Origin: Apoderus coryli
Taxonomy: Eukaryota > Arthropoda > Insecta > Coleoptera > Attelabidae
Length of the DNA: 64,000 nucleotides
Direction: 5' to 3'
Assembly (NCBI GenBank): GCA_911728435.2
Contig: OU452208.1
Coordinates: 6,820,001-6,884,000 of the forward strand
This document shows positions 34,336 to 46,094 of this stretch, in pieces. Position numbers and translations under genes: made by a program. Numbering within the stretch: the first letter of the stretch is position 1; the number at the start of each line of letters is the position of its first letter. The notes under the pieces are model-generated. The model was not told where the DNA came from and did no database searches. It was given only the letters and a program-made list of their open reading frames with translations.

Positions 34336-37300
34336 AATTAAATTATTTTAGCCCATTAGTGAGTGATGTCCCTTTAAAGGGACGCACACATTTGCCACTA
34401 TTGTGGGAGTTGGAGGGTATGGTTTTGTGTAACTTCGTTATTTGATCGCAGACATGGCGGGTAAGTAAATTGTTATTTTATCGCGTATTTTTGTGAAAAT
34501 TTTGTTGTATATTGGAAGCAGACCTAAGAAAAAAATCGATTCCATAAAACCATCCACAGTCTGGAATAATTGTTACAACAGATTCTCAAATATCGGTGTT
34601 GTATTATTTATTATCCTTTCATACGTTAAAAGAAAACACTGTGTATATAATATAAATAATGTTAATGTTTACACATTAGAATATTAAGTGCCATCATTTT
34701 TGAACACCAGTGTGTTCAACAATTATAATCAGTTGTTATTGTTTTTATATGTTAAATGTATAAAGTGATTATAACTTTTTTATAATCATGTTTTGATTTT
34801 ATGGTAATTTCTAAATTTAGCAATACAAACACTTAAATTTCCAACCAAATATTTTTAGAACACACTCGGCTGAATAAGAATGAAAAAACGGGTTGGAAAT
34901 ATCAGAATCTGGTAGATTATACTAGGTGCTTGTATACAGAAACCATTAATCATGTGGATGCGTAAACATATTTCCACTATAAAGGTAATTTTAAATAAAT
35001 GGTCGTTTTATGGTTATAGGAAGCCCGCCTTCTTTCGTTATTAGATTTGGAAAATTCACCTTGAACGTATTTTTAGTTGTGTGTATGTTATTATAGATTT
35101 TCCTAGATATGTATCTTGCCAAGGTATAGAAAATTTAGTAAAAGGATTAATCTCTAGTTAAATCACATTTTATACAAAATTTTGTTCTCTCTACTGCTTG
35201 CTTTAAGGATTCTCCTGATTTTAGCCTTCAGTTTAGCTTATATTTACGATCTGGATAAACTCGTTTTTTAACTAAAAAGATGGTAAGTCAACATTGTGAC
35301 AGGTGAGTTTCCACGAGTAATTTCTAATGATAAAACTAAACTAAACTAAGACAAAAGAAAAGGTGAATGGAACGTTTAGATAACCGCTACAATAAATGTG
35401 GACGTTATTTGTAGATGAGGGTAATTCTTTGTCTGAGCCTTATTAATTCCTTCTTTCCAGCAAAGCCAATTATTGTTCTCAAGTAGGTAAGCGTAAGAGT
35501 TTATCTCCGTAATTTTCTGCAGTTTCAAAATTACTGTTTTTGCTATAATATTGATCAATTGAAAGTTAAAAAAGGCTTATTTATGTATTTTTTTTACTGA
35601 ACACCTTCGCCAATTTAGTAGGGAAAATATGTTTTTTTAATCATTGAGTTAAAAATGATTATTGATAGATTTTTCCTTGATACACCACATATATAAAACG
35701 TTTAAACAACATTTCAATTACTCATATTCTTTAATCTCATTGTTTTGTCCACACAAATGGTCCCCATCTTCAGAAGTTCAGAGAATAAGTGGATCCCATG
35801 CAAAAGCAATTAATCAAAGGACCACTGGTGTACCTCCTCAATCATCTGTGAGAAAAAATATCATTTAAATAATTGCATAGGTACTAATTTACAATTATAT
35901 GCTCATGAATCATCTAATTGAACCTACAGACTTAAACTAATTGCTAACTGACCTTGCCCTAGGGTAATGGTAAAGTAACAAAACCACAAACTCTTCATCT
36001 TCATTATTCAAAACTTTAAGTTTCCTAAAAATTGTATTCAAATAAAAATTAGTCTGTTTTAAGATAATCTCAGACTTGTGCTTGGTTTTACCTTATTAAA
36101 TTGGAGAATTTATTCGTCTGGATTCCCAAATATTTTAGGATATCGATCACCTATTTCTAATTAGAATCATAAAGTATTATTCTTAAAAACAAAATCAGTA
36201 ATTACATATCTAAAACACACTAATTAAATTATATAATGCAATAACAAATTTTTCGTTGCATTAACTTTTTTAACAATGCCATAGAAAAACTTTCCAACAA
36301 CTCTCTCTAAGTTTAGCCCCATGAGTAATATCGCGAAATATAAATTGTTCCTGCACGAAGGCTATAATTTTTATATAAATATACATGGTGCAACTAAACT
36401 GATGGTCAAAATGAAACCACCAATACGGTGGTTTAGTTACACCCTGTATATATGAAGACATACAGAATGTCCTATATGATTATGCTTATCTTCCTTAATA
36501 ATAATATAGATATTTAGTTATCCACGCCCGGAATAAGATTAAGGCTGTTCTCCTAAGCACATAGACAACCCAAAATGTTAGGGGCGCAAAGGGAGTAATA
36601 GACAGAGACTAGTATTGTGTATGTAGTTAATTATTATAGATTACTGAGAAGAAAATAAATGTCTTCTTCCATTAAGCGCAGAAAGGAAGAAAAAAGTTTG
36701 TTCTTAATATTTTAATTTAAATACCTGTAGTTACGGGTGTGTTATATATGATTACAATGGTCTACCTCTGAGCTATTTATTTGATTATGTCTCAATATGT
36801 CAAAAATGTATTGCAGTAGAAACAGGGTACCGAGCTTTGTCTATAAACTTGCCAAAATTGTTTTAAAAATATTCAATAGTCAAATTATAAACAGCTTCGA
36901 GCCAGACCCTTGTATGTTAAACTCGGGAGAACAGCCCTAACCTGATCGTATAATAAAATCTGTAAACATAAAATAAAACAAAATCCATTTTAGTCCAAAG
37001 AATTTCAATCATGCCCAACGATTTTCTACTACAGGTTTCCGCTTAGTTTAATAACGTTAAAAGTAATTTTTTATCGAAACTATTGAGCTTTTTTAGGATA
37101 TACGTTTATATATATATAAAAGGCTTGCCATGTAATTTATTGCGGAAAATAAAGCGCAAAGCAAGAGGAGATTTTTCCTTTAGTGTGTGCAACATATTTC
37201 CTAACAAATTTTGATAAATTACACTGGTATTTATATACGAAATAGTGTATTAAACCGACAATAGAACACTTGCTTTAACTTGGAAGAAATTCGTCAAAGT

Positions 37301-37404
37301 ATTTAAAGTAAACTGGTACCCTCGACACATGAATACAAAATAATTTCTTGGTAATTTTTAAAACTTTTATGGAACCTTTACTTTTTGCAAAAGATTCGCT
37401 TAAC
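34336..37404. other. Mostly unassigned; weak exon-like signals
   Basis: No gene is established in 3 kb. ATGGCGG with a strong splice donor (GGTAAGT) lies at 34454-34466. A possible acceptor at 34858 opens a frame that continues from it for about 36 codons (next entry). Another exon-like segment is 35774-35847. A 70-bp hairpin, TATACATGGTGCAACTAAAC and its complement with CACCCTGTATA, lies at 36382-36452. The rest is AT-rich. Confidence 0.35.
34454..34970 (+). other. Possible host exon pair with intron
   Basis: ATGGCGG at 34454-34460 is followed by GTAAGTAA, a near-ideal 5' splice site. TTTTTAG at 34852-34858 is a fair acceptor. Joining in phase gives MAEHTRLNK, then NEKTGWKYQNLVDYTR, running about 36 codons to TAA at 34966. 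I know no protein like it. Such an open frame can arise by chance at this length, so this is a lead, not a gene call. Confidence 0.2.
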
Positions 37405-37830
37405 AAATGTGTCCAGTTTCACTTCATTTAGGTATGTGTTTAGTGTCGATATCTGCTGGGGCAACAGGCCCTTGCCCAAAAATAGCGTGTCGCCTTCGTT
37501 GTAAAGCTACACACTCACAGGCTGACTCAACTGCCCGATTTTATTTATGGAATTTCTCAGGTTTCCCATCTGATAGCTGTATCAGTGCGGTTTGTTGAAG
37601 CCCCATTTAAAAATGGCCTATTACGTTCCTGTTTAGGAATATCTATGGTGCTAGTTTTGTGCCCAAAATTTCAAGAACACCCACACCGTTCTTTCAGACA
37701 TGGCCAGTGCACGCTCCAAAGCAGCGTAATACTTAGCAGAGACCTGTGTCTGACCAGTCAATCCACTCTCTCATTGCCCTCGATTCCTATGTGCCTGGGT
37801 TAATCTGATAACCCATTTCTTCCAGTTTGA
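37405..37830 (-). pseudogene. LINE RNase H domain fragment
   Basis: On the minus strand 37795-37758 reads GIEGNERVD, the signature of the LINE-encoded RNase H, followed by a stop and LVRHRSL. Further on (37610-37560) NGASTNRTDTAIRWE is the region after RNase H in I/R1-type elements. Several stops show that it is dead. RNase H removes the RNA strand during copying in these LINE clades. Confidence 0.65.
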
Positions 37831-37974
37831 GTTGTCAGTTTAGAGCCCTGAAAGCTGCATGCGATTATTTGTAAAGATCCTCAATCTGTTTAGTTTTGTA
37901 CACTACAAAAATGCAACTAGTTAGATGCATTTTTGCCTAGTGAAAATTTTAGACTCAAGTTCGTTGTCTCTCTA

Positions 37975-38090
37975 TACCGGGCGTTCCACCGGGAACGGTT
38001 TTGATCGATTAGGCGAAACTACACTGTGGAACAATCTGAAAATCTGGTTTAGTACTTAGGTCGATGTCAAAAAGATAACTTTTACACTTA
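37975..38090. repeat. Repeat C, copy 2
   Basis: Starts CCGGGCGTTCC and carries GAAACTACACTGTGGAACAA and AGTACTTAGGTCG, in the same order as 20753-20865. Dispersed repeat of unknown type. Confidence 0.6.
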
Positions 38091-39675
38091 AATATGGAGA
38101 GCAATGCGGTCCTCGAGGGCAACAGTTTATTATTTATCAGTTACTACCCTAAAGCCAAATTCACAGGTAGACAAAACGAGAAGAATAGATGACGCTAATT
38201 AAAAATAAATAATCATAACTCAAATATTATTAAACAGATATGTTAGCCAAATTTAACACAAATATACTACAGGTGCTGTTTAATGATTTGCACGCATAGG
38301 GGTTCATTAAGGGTGTAGCAAATGCGAAAATATATAACAGATTTGCGAGTTTTATTTTTGAAGTAAATACTTCTTTGGCCGCATAAAATTTTCGCCCCGC
38401 AAAAGAGATGAAGCATATAACAAATATGAGGGAGAGAGAGAGTGATATTTGTGGTGTATGCTACACACTATATCCTATACCATACACTATTATGTATATA
38501 GCAGCGAGAGAAAACGAGTGCATGCATAGGCACAGCTACACTTAGGGTGTTATTTTACAATGCAAAGATTGTGTATTATACGAGATACTGTTGTAGTTTG
38601 AAATTCTCGTGAAAGAGGGTTGTGGACTGTGCTGCACGTGAATTTTTTTTCTATAGAGCACCTACAGGGTTATTCAGTTTTTGACGATCAAACTGAAACA
38701 GAAAATTGTACTTATCAAGACATAAAAAAAGTTCATATTAACATGGGTTGACAAATGCTTGGTTATCGAGATAATTTAAACACCCTGTTAAAAGAACTAC
38801 CCGTTGGGTTTTTAAAGCTTTTTCCGAAACGTGTTTATATTTATTAATGACGATCTACAAATCATTAGTTTTTAAAATTTTATGATCATTGCACATAAAC
38901 AAATATTTTGAAGAGGCTTTAAGTTTTTTACAAATAGACATTTTAAAAACTGCATTAAATTTGAACATTTATTTTAAGTGTGTTATTTTACTACTAGGTA
39001 TAACTATTTTTGAGTAAATTAATATTCGATGAGCATAGGACCTTTGGAGAAAAATTAATTGCATTAAAAATACGTTTCACCACTTCACTAAAACCCTCAA
39101 CCATATTTCTCAATGGATTTATATTTTTAATAAAAACATAGATTAAAAATTAAACCGTATTTTTTAAATAATTATTGTCATGCAGGAAATGTCAAACATT
39201 TTGTTATTTGTCAGTTATTACCCTAAAACCAAGAAAATAAAATTAAAAATTCATAGCTTTTGTTGGTAGACCCGAAACTGAGTTTATATATAAACAGATA
39301 TTACCTATTGATTTTTTATATGAACACTATACAACATAATATTGTATTATGATATTATTAGTATATTAATTTAATTAGACACTAATAGAGTATACATAAA
39401 CCGGTATACCGGTGTTTATAGACTACGACACTCGAGTAGGTATATTATCTCTACTCGTATCATCTAATTAAGTCTCTTTGTATAGCCCATCATTAGAACT
39501 ATAAACCCACCCAATTATACGTAACTTGATTTGTGGTTCTGGGCCCAATAAACTTTAACCAAATCCTGTTGATGAAATTTACAAATTACGACTAGTTAAA
39601 TTGTTTTTGATTTTAATTTTATGATCTAAAACTCTACTGAATACTTTTGATAAATTGAAACTGGAACTGCTTCTA
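38091..39675. other. Unassigned AT-rich DNA
   Basis: No gene. A short word shared between 38127-38160 and 39196-39235 (TATCAGTTACTACCCTAAA and a near copy) hints at another dispersed repeat. Short purine and GA runs occur near 38425. AACACCCTGTT at 38778-38788 is another terminus-like motif. Confidence 0.4.
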
Positions 39676-40040
39676 ATTCAATTCAATTTTCAATTCAATT
39701 CAATTTATTTGCTTATAAAATTTTTTACAAATTTACAGCAAAAAGTTTGTGTACAATGTAAAATTTAGAAGAACAAGAACAAAAATATCCATTATAAATA
39801 CAATCAACAACAACCATAACCACCAAACACTAACCAATGCATATAAAATAGGTGTTATGCGATTCATATATCATACTATTAAATACCGTGCTATTACCCT
39901 GAAAATTAATAGTGAATTGTTTTATATAAAATACGAGAAAGAAAATAACAATTAAAAAAAAAAAACAAAAAAATGCATACTACTAGGCCCTATCCAAGAT
40001 GCTTAATATCATAATAATTAACCGCTATTCATTAATAAAG
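39676..40040 (-). mobile_element. Possible LINE 3' end with GAATT repeat tail
   Basis: An imperfect (AATTC)n run lies at 39676-39706. Read on the minus strand it would be the (GAATT)n tail of a LINE whose 3' UTR extends to the right. No coding sequence confirms it. Confidence 0.35.
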
Positions 40041-40207
40041 AAGGAGCGTAACCTCAATACATTTTCAATGTGATAACATATCGTCTTAATTGACTTAGTA
40101 TTACTTTTAGACAGTTCAGTCTTGAAGTCGAGATACGATCTAAGGAAATACTCGGAACTCTCATTGATACATGACATGTACCAACTGCTTCTAATGTTTG
40201 ATATTTT

Positions 40208-40800
40208 ATGGTAATATCGAAGATTGCAAGAGGTTGCATCAATGACCTGGACGTTCTGGGTCGTTGGTGCCTTGCGAATAAATTATTACTAAATGTTAAT
40301 AAATATCATAGTATGATTTTCACACGAGGTGAGAGTAGATTCCCATTCGCATACACAACCAACGGTTCGGAGCTGACTGGTTTGAATATTGTCAAGGATC
40401 TATGGGTATACATGTAGATGATAAGCTAAATTTCCAGGCCCATTTTAATGCAGCTTTTTCCAGAGGTAACATGGTGTTGGGGTTCTTGATGAAGAAAGAT
40501 TCAAGGCATTTTAGTCTTGACTACGAAAATAAACAATGTTATTTGGAATTAAGCCCTTTGGAAAATCGTAGAAAATATTTAAGATCTGTCTTTGTTTTTA
40601 AAGTTTTAAATAATTATGTGGAGGCACCTGATATCACAGTTGCAGCTGCATGTTCCACCACGAATGTTGAGGGCAGCGCCCTTCCTGCGGGAGTTGAGAC
40701 GCTAATGATATATGGCTAAAAGTGTAGAATTTTTCGGATCAGCACTGAATATATTTAAAAATAAAATTAAGGAATTACCATATCCCTTCATAATTATAAT
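40208..40800 (+). pseudogene. LINE C-terminal fragment with internal deletion
   Basis: The frame at 40208-40417 reads LGRWCLANKLLLNVNKYHSM and NIVKDLWV. It continues from 40402 in another frame with HVDDKLNFQAHF and KKDSRHFSLDYENK. It then jumps to LSPLENRRKYLRSVFVFKVL at 40550, skipping the block of about 60 residues (IESIERVQKRF-type) that normally lies between. Further C-terminal words (LNIFKNKIKE) appear near 40745. CR1/Jockey-like; deletion plus frameshift. Confidence 0.8.
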
Positions 40801-41195
40801 TCAATTTAAAGTTAATTAAGTAGCAGTATTGAAAATATAAAAAATTAATTTTGTAATTATTCCTATCTTTATTTTCGTGCTTGTTTGAAGTTCTATCAGA
40901 ACTTTAGTTTGATGCGTAAAAATAAAGGTCAAATATAATGAAAAATTTCATCATCATTATATATATTGAATAGTTTACAGCCGAAAGGATATTACAGAAC
41001 TTCAGGAATGTATAAAATTAGATTTTTTTGATAAAACTGTAAAAAATTTTTTACAAGGTATAATTCGCAAAAGAAATAATTTGATGAGGTTTTTTTAATT
41101 TGATTCTGAAGTTTCACAATTAACTTAGGTACACCTGTAAAGCATCGCTATATTATAATAAACAGAAAACAAATATTTATATGCATCATCAAATA

Positions 41196-41770
41196 CAGGG
41201 TGGTCTAACTGAAATTAACAGGTTCAATTAAAAATTCGCCTAATATTATGAATATATGCATTTTCCACGAAAACGTCAAGAGTTATCCATAGGAAAGTAT
41301 TATAATATTTGACAGATAATTACTTTGTGCATCTAATTTTGACCTCATATACTGGGTGTTCCATTTGAAATAAACAAGTTATTTAGAATTAAACTTTACG
41401 TTCATATAACTTATATTATTGGACACCCTGTATTTGGCATGGGGGATTTTTTATATTTGTCGTAACAACTGATGAGTGGGTATATTTATCAGCCCAGACT
41501 GGCTTAAAAAGAACAAACGAATAGGTGTGAATTTTTGCATTGAAATTATGTCTATATTTTTATAAAACTTAAGATATTTAAAAAACTGTCAGGCATTCCA
41601 TTTAAAAAAACATTTCTTATATTTAGAACACCCTGTATAGATTTACAATATTTTTAAAATGTAGCCATAAATCATTTTTAGCGAACCCATGGATAAAACT
41701 TTAAGGAAATTAAATAGTTTAGCCACAATAATCCGTGTAGTATGGCGTGAACAACCCTGTATATAGAAAT
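41196..41770. repeat. Cluster of Tc1-like MITE termini
   Basis: CAGGGTGGTCTAACTGAAAT at 41197, CTGGGTGTTCCATTTGAAAT at 41350, GGACACCCTGTATTTGG at 41425, GAACACCCTGTATAG at 41625 and ACAACCCTGTATAT at 41751. The pair 41350/41435 could bound an 85-bp miniature element. Several small elements seem to be stacked here. Confidence 0.5.
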
Positions 41771-42570
41771 CCGATGGACCTTGGTGTCAATTAAACTCGA
41801 ATTATATAAAAAAAAACTTACCCTCATTTTCCGATGTCTCGACTTTGGCAAAACCTATTGCAACAAAATAAGCAACTAAAAATCCAACAACTCTTATCAA
41901 TAGTTGCATTTTTATTTTTTTTAGTTTTAAAAAACACACTCAACTATTTTTATTCCACTAAATACAAAACACCGCTATTTTGTAGGTCAAACAATTTAAA
42001 ACTAAACAGTAAAGTTTTTTCCAACAAGAACTTGTTTAAGTTTTACAACTCCACAATTACAAATTAAGTTTTTTTAAATCAATCTCTCGATTTTTAATTT
42101 CATTTGTCAATAAAATAACTTCATTCATTATAATAGATCACTTCTGCTATTAACCGTTCGTTAAGATTTAAATTTTACGCCGGCGATTTGTCGTAAACTT
42201 CGTATTGTAGAGTTGTGAGTTATACAGTACAACTCCACAAAAGGACGTGCGACAGAAGACTGCAGAGAGAATAGGTTAAAAGCCCTGTGAAGGCTTTTTA
42301 CAGCATGCGCAATTGAGGTTTTGTGATAACAGCTTTCACATTTTGTGAAATTAATTATTTAATTGTCCATTAATACGATCCATTATTTTCTGATTTAACG
42401 TTTTTTTATGATAATCAATTTAGGACCCTACTAAACTAACCAATAGAACAACAGTTGGGATGCATAGTTGCATCTAGATGTGTTGCAGTATTTGTTATCG
42501 AAATTTTATTTCGAAATAAGTTGTAAATAATTGGGGAAATTACTAGACTATAAATATAACTTTTATAATA
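41771..42570. other. Unassigned sequence
   Basis: No gene supported. A frame at 41834-42067 is Lys/Asn-rich with a hydrophobic centre and matches nothing known. A CTGCAGAGAG patch near 42265 is GC-richer but has no open frame. Confidence 0.35.
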
Positions 42571-44179
42571 CAAGGTGTTTCTAAAATAGGTGGTCAAAAT
42601 TGGTGAGCGAATTAAGGACAAACCGAAATTGTAATTTTTCGAAAAGTCCTTATTTACAAAGGACCCTGTACCTTTGTAAATAATAAATAAATAATAAAGA
42701 TGACTGCCTGAGGACGATTTTCTTGAAATATTTTCGAAACCAGTAAAGATGAATTAATCAAATGCAGCATATTTATTCACCTAGTTAAATGTCGTAAACT
42801 GACATGAAATTGAATAAAAAAGGATGACCATAGGCGGGTAAACGGGTGGACCCTTGCCTTAATTATGACCTAACTTTTTTTCCTTGTGACTTTTATCCCA
42901 TTTGTGTCAAAAATGTGATAAAACAAAGATTTCTACATAAAAAATGCATACTTGTTTTTTCTCGAAAAACTTAAAGGTTTTCGAGAAATTCGAGTTTGAA
43001 AATTTCAGTATAATATGCAGTATCCATCTCTTTCTAAAAATATTATTTACTTTTGTAATGATTCTCAAAATGACATTGATTAAATCTGTTAAAATCAGTG
43101 TTTCTTCTTATGTAATTCGTCGTTATCCTTTTACATTGTTTTTGATATTTTTTATATTTAATTTAAGTTTTTTATTTTTACCTAATTCGACGTCACCTAT
43201 GCAATATACAAATTCGTAATATGTTGACATGTTGTTGTTAACTTAATTATTATTATTACAATTTAAGAAATCTGATAAAGAGAGAAATAGAACCGTTAGA
43301 AACTTACGAAATGAGAAAGAAATTTTACATCATTTTGAAGAAAATCCTAACATTAGCACAAGACGACATGCACAAAAAACTCAATTTCGAATTAAGTTGT
43401 ATGGCGGATTGCGAAAGAACAACAACTGTACCCTTATCACTACGGCCAAGCCCAAGATCTTTTAGCAGCAGATTTTCCGCAGCGTCTATAGTTTGGTCAG
43501 TGGGTTTTGGATATGACAGAACTAAACCCATTGTTTTTTACTAATATTGTATTCACAGACGAAGCCACATTTACCAGAATTGCATAATAAGCATGTGTGG
43601 GCTGATAAAAATCCTCATGCAAGAAAAATAACTCATTATCAACATTCTTTGAAAGTAAATGTCTGGGCTTCAACATTAGAAAATCAACTTCTGCGTTATC
43701 ACATTTTCCCAGGAAATCTAACTGGAGAAATGTATTTTAATCTTATGTCACATTCTTCTCTTCCAATTCCTCGAAGATATTCTCTTGGCTTGTCGAACCT
43801 CTTTATGGTTTATGCATAATGGCGCTCCTCCACATTTTAGTACACGGTGTGTGGTTATTTTATCACATTTTTGACACAAATGGAATAAAAGTCACAAGAA
43901 AACAAGTTAGGTTTACCCGCCTGTGGTCATCCTTTTTTTTTATTTAATTTCATGTCAGTTTACGACATTTAGCTAGGTGAATAAATATGATACATTTGAT
44001 TAATTTATCTTTATTCGTTTCGAAAATATTTCAAAAAAGTCGTCCTCAGGCAGTCATCTTGAACACCCTGTATCTTTGTAAATAAGGACTTGTCGAAAAA
44101 ATACAATTTAGGTTTTTTTCATGATTAGACGTCCTCAATTCGCTCACAAATTTTGACCACCTCTTTTAGAAACACCTAT
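42571..44179. mobile_element. Family A parent element with long inverted repeats
   Basis: About 1.6 kb. The left arm (42571-43015) begins CAAGGTGTTTCTAAAATAGG after TA and contains GATGACCATAGGCGGGTAAA. The right arm (about 43855-44179) is the inverted counterpart: CCCGCCTGTGGTCATCC, then GCTCACAAATTTTGACC, then AGAAACACCT. Between them lies a broken transposase. The arms carry the same landmarks as the transposase-free MITE at 14687-15397, so that MITE is a deletion derivative of this kind of element. Tc1/mariner superfamily by its transposase. Confidence 0.8.
43260..43855 (+). pseudogene. Family A transposase remnant
   Basis: The HTH region survives as HHFEENPNISTRRHAQKTQF (from about 43325, in a shifted frame). 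Then LLAADFPQRL and WVLDMTELNPLFF, then VFTDEATFTRI with the first catalytic Asp at 43558-43560. After more shifts come KHVWADKNPHARKITHYQHS and YHIFPGNLTGEMYFN. The second acidic box is HNGAPPHFST, with Asn at 43818-43820 where Asp is expected. The third box is missing, because the right arm starts there. It has an in-frame stop, frameshifts and a lost catalytic residue. Same general type as the intact DD41D enzyme. Confidence 0.8.
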
Positions 44180-44439
44180 TTAAATACACCTAAACTTCAG
44201 CCAACGTTTCATTTATTTCAGCATAAACTTCTTCAGGAGATAAGAATTATAAATATAATAAGGTAATTGACTGTGTAATCAGTCGATTACTTTAACTTCC
44301 ACTATTAATTATTCTAGTCAGTTAAAATTTAAAATAATTCAAAACAAATCGTGGCTTTCATTCCAAGAGTATAGTTTTTATCTCTACTACTAGATATCAT
44401 AAAAAATGTTATCAAATAAAGCTGTACTGTGTGGCAAAC
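44180..44439. other. Unassigned spacer
   Basis: Nothing recognisable; shorter than the surrounding elements. Confidence 0.35.
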
Positions 44440-44655
44440 GAATCTGTAACGTAGCGAAAGCAATTCGGACAAAAAAACCGATATTGCCAAAGTTAACTAC
44501 AAAAAAGCACTAGTTTTAGGTTAGAAATTGTATTAGTTTGAAAATCTATTTTTCACAATTACAAATCATAATAATGAAAGAAGCTCAGCATTTTTAATTT
44601 TTATTTTTATGTAATAACTAAAATTTTTACCACTGATTATTAAAATAGGGAAAAC
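44440..44655 (-). repeat. Dispersed repeat H, copy 2
   Basis: Inverse of 32975-33205; see there. Words such as TACAAAAAAGCACTAGTTTT and GCTCAGCATTTTTAAT are the complements of those in copy 1. Confidence 0.7.
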
Positions 44656-45041
44656 GCTGAGTATATGCTTCACTGTTGAGAAGAAATGCTCCATAAACAA
44701 ATTAAATAATTATTAAACATTGATTATCTCTGAGAGCGAAAGGTAATGAGCGGCAATCGCTTCAACCTGCATTGCAGCCTATTATCTAAAGCGCGTTGCA
44801 GACAGCCCACCGACAACTACATAATATTAACAAACAAACATGGCGGGACAATGTACGAGAGGCAAAGACATAAATCTGGAACAATAGCCCAAACAACACA
44901 GGAAGGACAGACAGAGATTCTACAATATATTATATACGCCACACCACATATCCTCGAATCAGTGGTTGTTGGTTTGGTGTCGTAAAATGGGAAGTTTATA
45001 TTAATAATAATAATTATTATTGTATAATTTCTTGTCCAAAC
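44656..45041. other. Unassigned sequence
   Basis: A frame at 44746-44985 (+) of 79 residues, and an overlapping minus frame, match nothing known. An AATAATAATAATTATTATT run at 45001-45021 is a simple repeat. Confidence 0.35.
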
Positions 45042-45335
45042 ATTATTAAATAGTGGTGGATTCCTAGGGAATGAGGACTTTGAAAACTGACAATAGCTTT
45101 TATTCATTCATGCGACGTTTCGCCACATTTTTACAGCAGGCTAGGTTAAAGCTAGAAATTTAATTGTAACGTGAAAACGTCATACTTTCAAAATTAAATC
45201 CCTAGCTTTAACCTTATTCAGGAAGCCTGAAGAAGCCAACAAATATATGGCGAAACGTCGCTTGAATTAATAAAGGCTATTAGCATTTTTCAAAGTCCTT
45301 ATTCCCTAAGAATCCACCACTATTTAATAATTATT
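45042..45335. repeat. Foldback element G with hammerhead-like core
   Basis: Arms of about 110 bp: ATTAAATAGTGGTGGATTCC at 45045 and its complement ending near 45330. Both arms contain GGCGAAACGTCGC (left arm in inverse form at 45112-45126). The right arm also has CTGAAGAAGCC before it. See the candidate RNA motif at 45227-45259. No coding sequence. Confidence 0.8.
45227..45259 (+). ncRNA. Hammerhead-like RNA motif, candidate
   Basis: CTGAAGA (45227-45233), then GCC ... GGC as stem II, then GAAAC (45252-45256) and GTC (45257-45259). The order fits a type I hammerhead, but stem III has no room for a loop and there is one extra base before stem II. Such motifs occur in Penelope-like elements and retrozymes of animals. 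Only in a dimeric or altered form would this one be likely to act. Confidence 0.3.
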
Positions 45336-45375
45336 ATTATTATTGTACACCAACAAGACAGAAAGAGCGAGTGAG

Positions 45376-45592
45376 ATTCATTCAATAAGTCCGTAGGATG
45401 ACACATAGATGGCGTTACTAGAATTTTTTCCATACGATTTTTATTTTAATACAAACCTTCAAACGATACGTGTATAAATATGACACCAATCGGACGATTG
45501 ATTCGTGAGTTATCGCATTTTGTGTGAAGCAACTTTTGTTCACTGAACCGAAAAGGTACGTGATATTAATAAAAAAGTGCTTCAAATCAATG
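45376..45592 (+). mobile_element. Mariner left end (irritans-like), split copy
   Basis: ATTCATTCAATAAGTCCGTA at 45376 is the inverse of the right end near 51165-51186 (TACGAACTTATTGAATGACC). The 5' untranslated region follows (CGATTGATTCGTGAGTTATC). The transposase begins only at 50201, so the element is interrupted by about 4.6 kb starting somewhere near 45590. Confidence 0.75.
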
Positions 45593-45717
45593 AACGTCAA
45601 CATTAAATTTGAGCCGATGATGGGTGACATTAATACAATGAACGTTCGTACATAAATTCGGTAGCGAATTCTGTACGTTGAATTAATAAATAAAGAACAT
45701 ACATTTATGCTCGCCGG

Positions 45718-45978
45718 TTATTGATCTTGAATGATGGACATTAATTTATAACTCCTGTACGTTAAAACGATGTTACCAAGTTGTTAATGTTACGAACGAT
45801 GAAGATTAGTTTATATCTCCAATACGTAAAACCGATGTTAGCTGGTTATTAATGTTACGAACGATGAACATTAATCTATGACTTTTGTACATTAAACCGA
45901 TGTCTGAAGGTTATTAATGTTACGAACGAGAAACATGAATCTATGACTTTTGTACGTTAAACCAATGTTAGCTGATTA
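45718..45978. repeat. Tandem repeat, 65-bp unit, about four copies
   Basis: Units start TTATTAATGTTACGAACGAT and end ACGATGTTAGCTGG or similar, at about 45718, 45781, 45846 and 45911, with a partial fifth. Related words (ATTAATGTTC, ATGCTC, GTTCGC) occur at 45600-45720, 46000-46080 and 49800-50140. The repeats look like subterminal repeats of the sequence inserted in the mariner. Confidence 0.75.
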
Positions 45979-46094
45979 TTACATTGGGTTATAATAATTG
46001 TTTTACGTAATTGTGTTCGCCGGAAATTATTATTACGAAAGATTGAGATTATTGTTCTGTATTCAATCAATAATCGCGAGCATATAGGTACATA

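Noticed and set aside
35021..35067. Possible exon reading SPPSFVIRFGKFTLN, similar in feel to an amino acid transporter
   Set aside because: Too short, and the intervening intron would be only 35 bp; likeness is not above chance.
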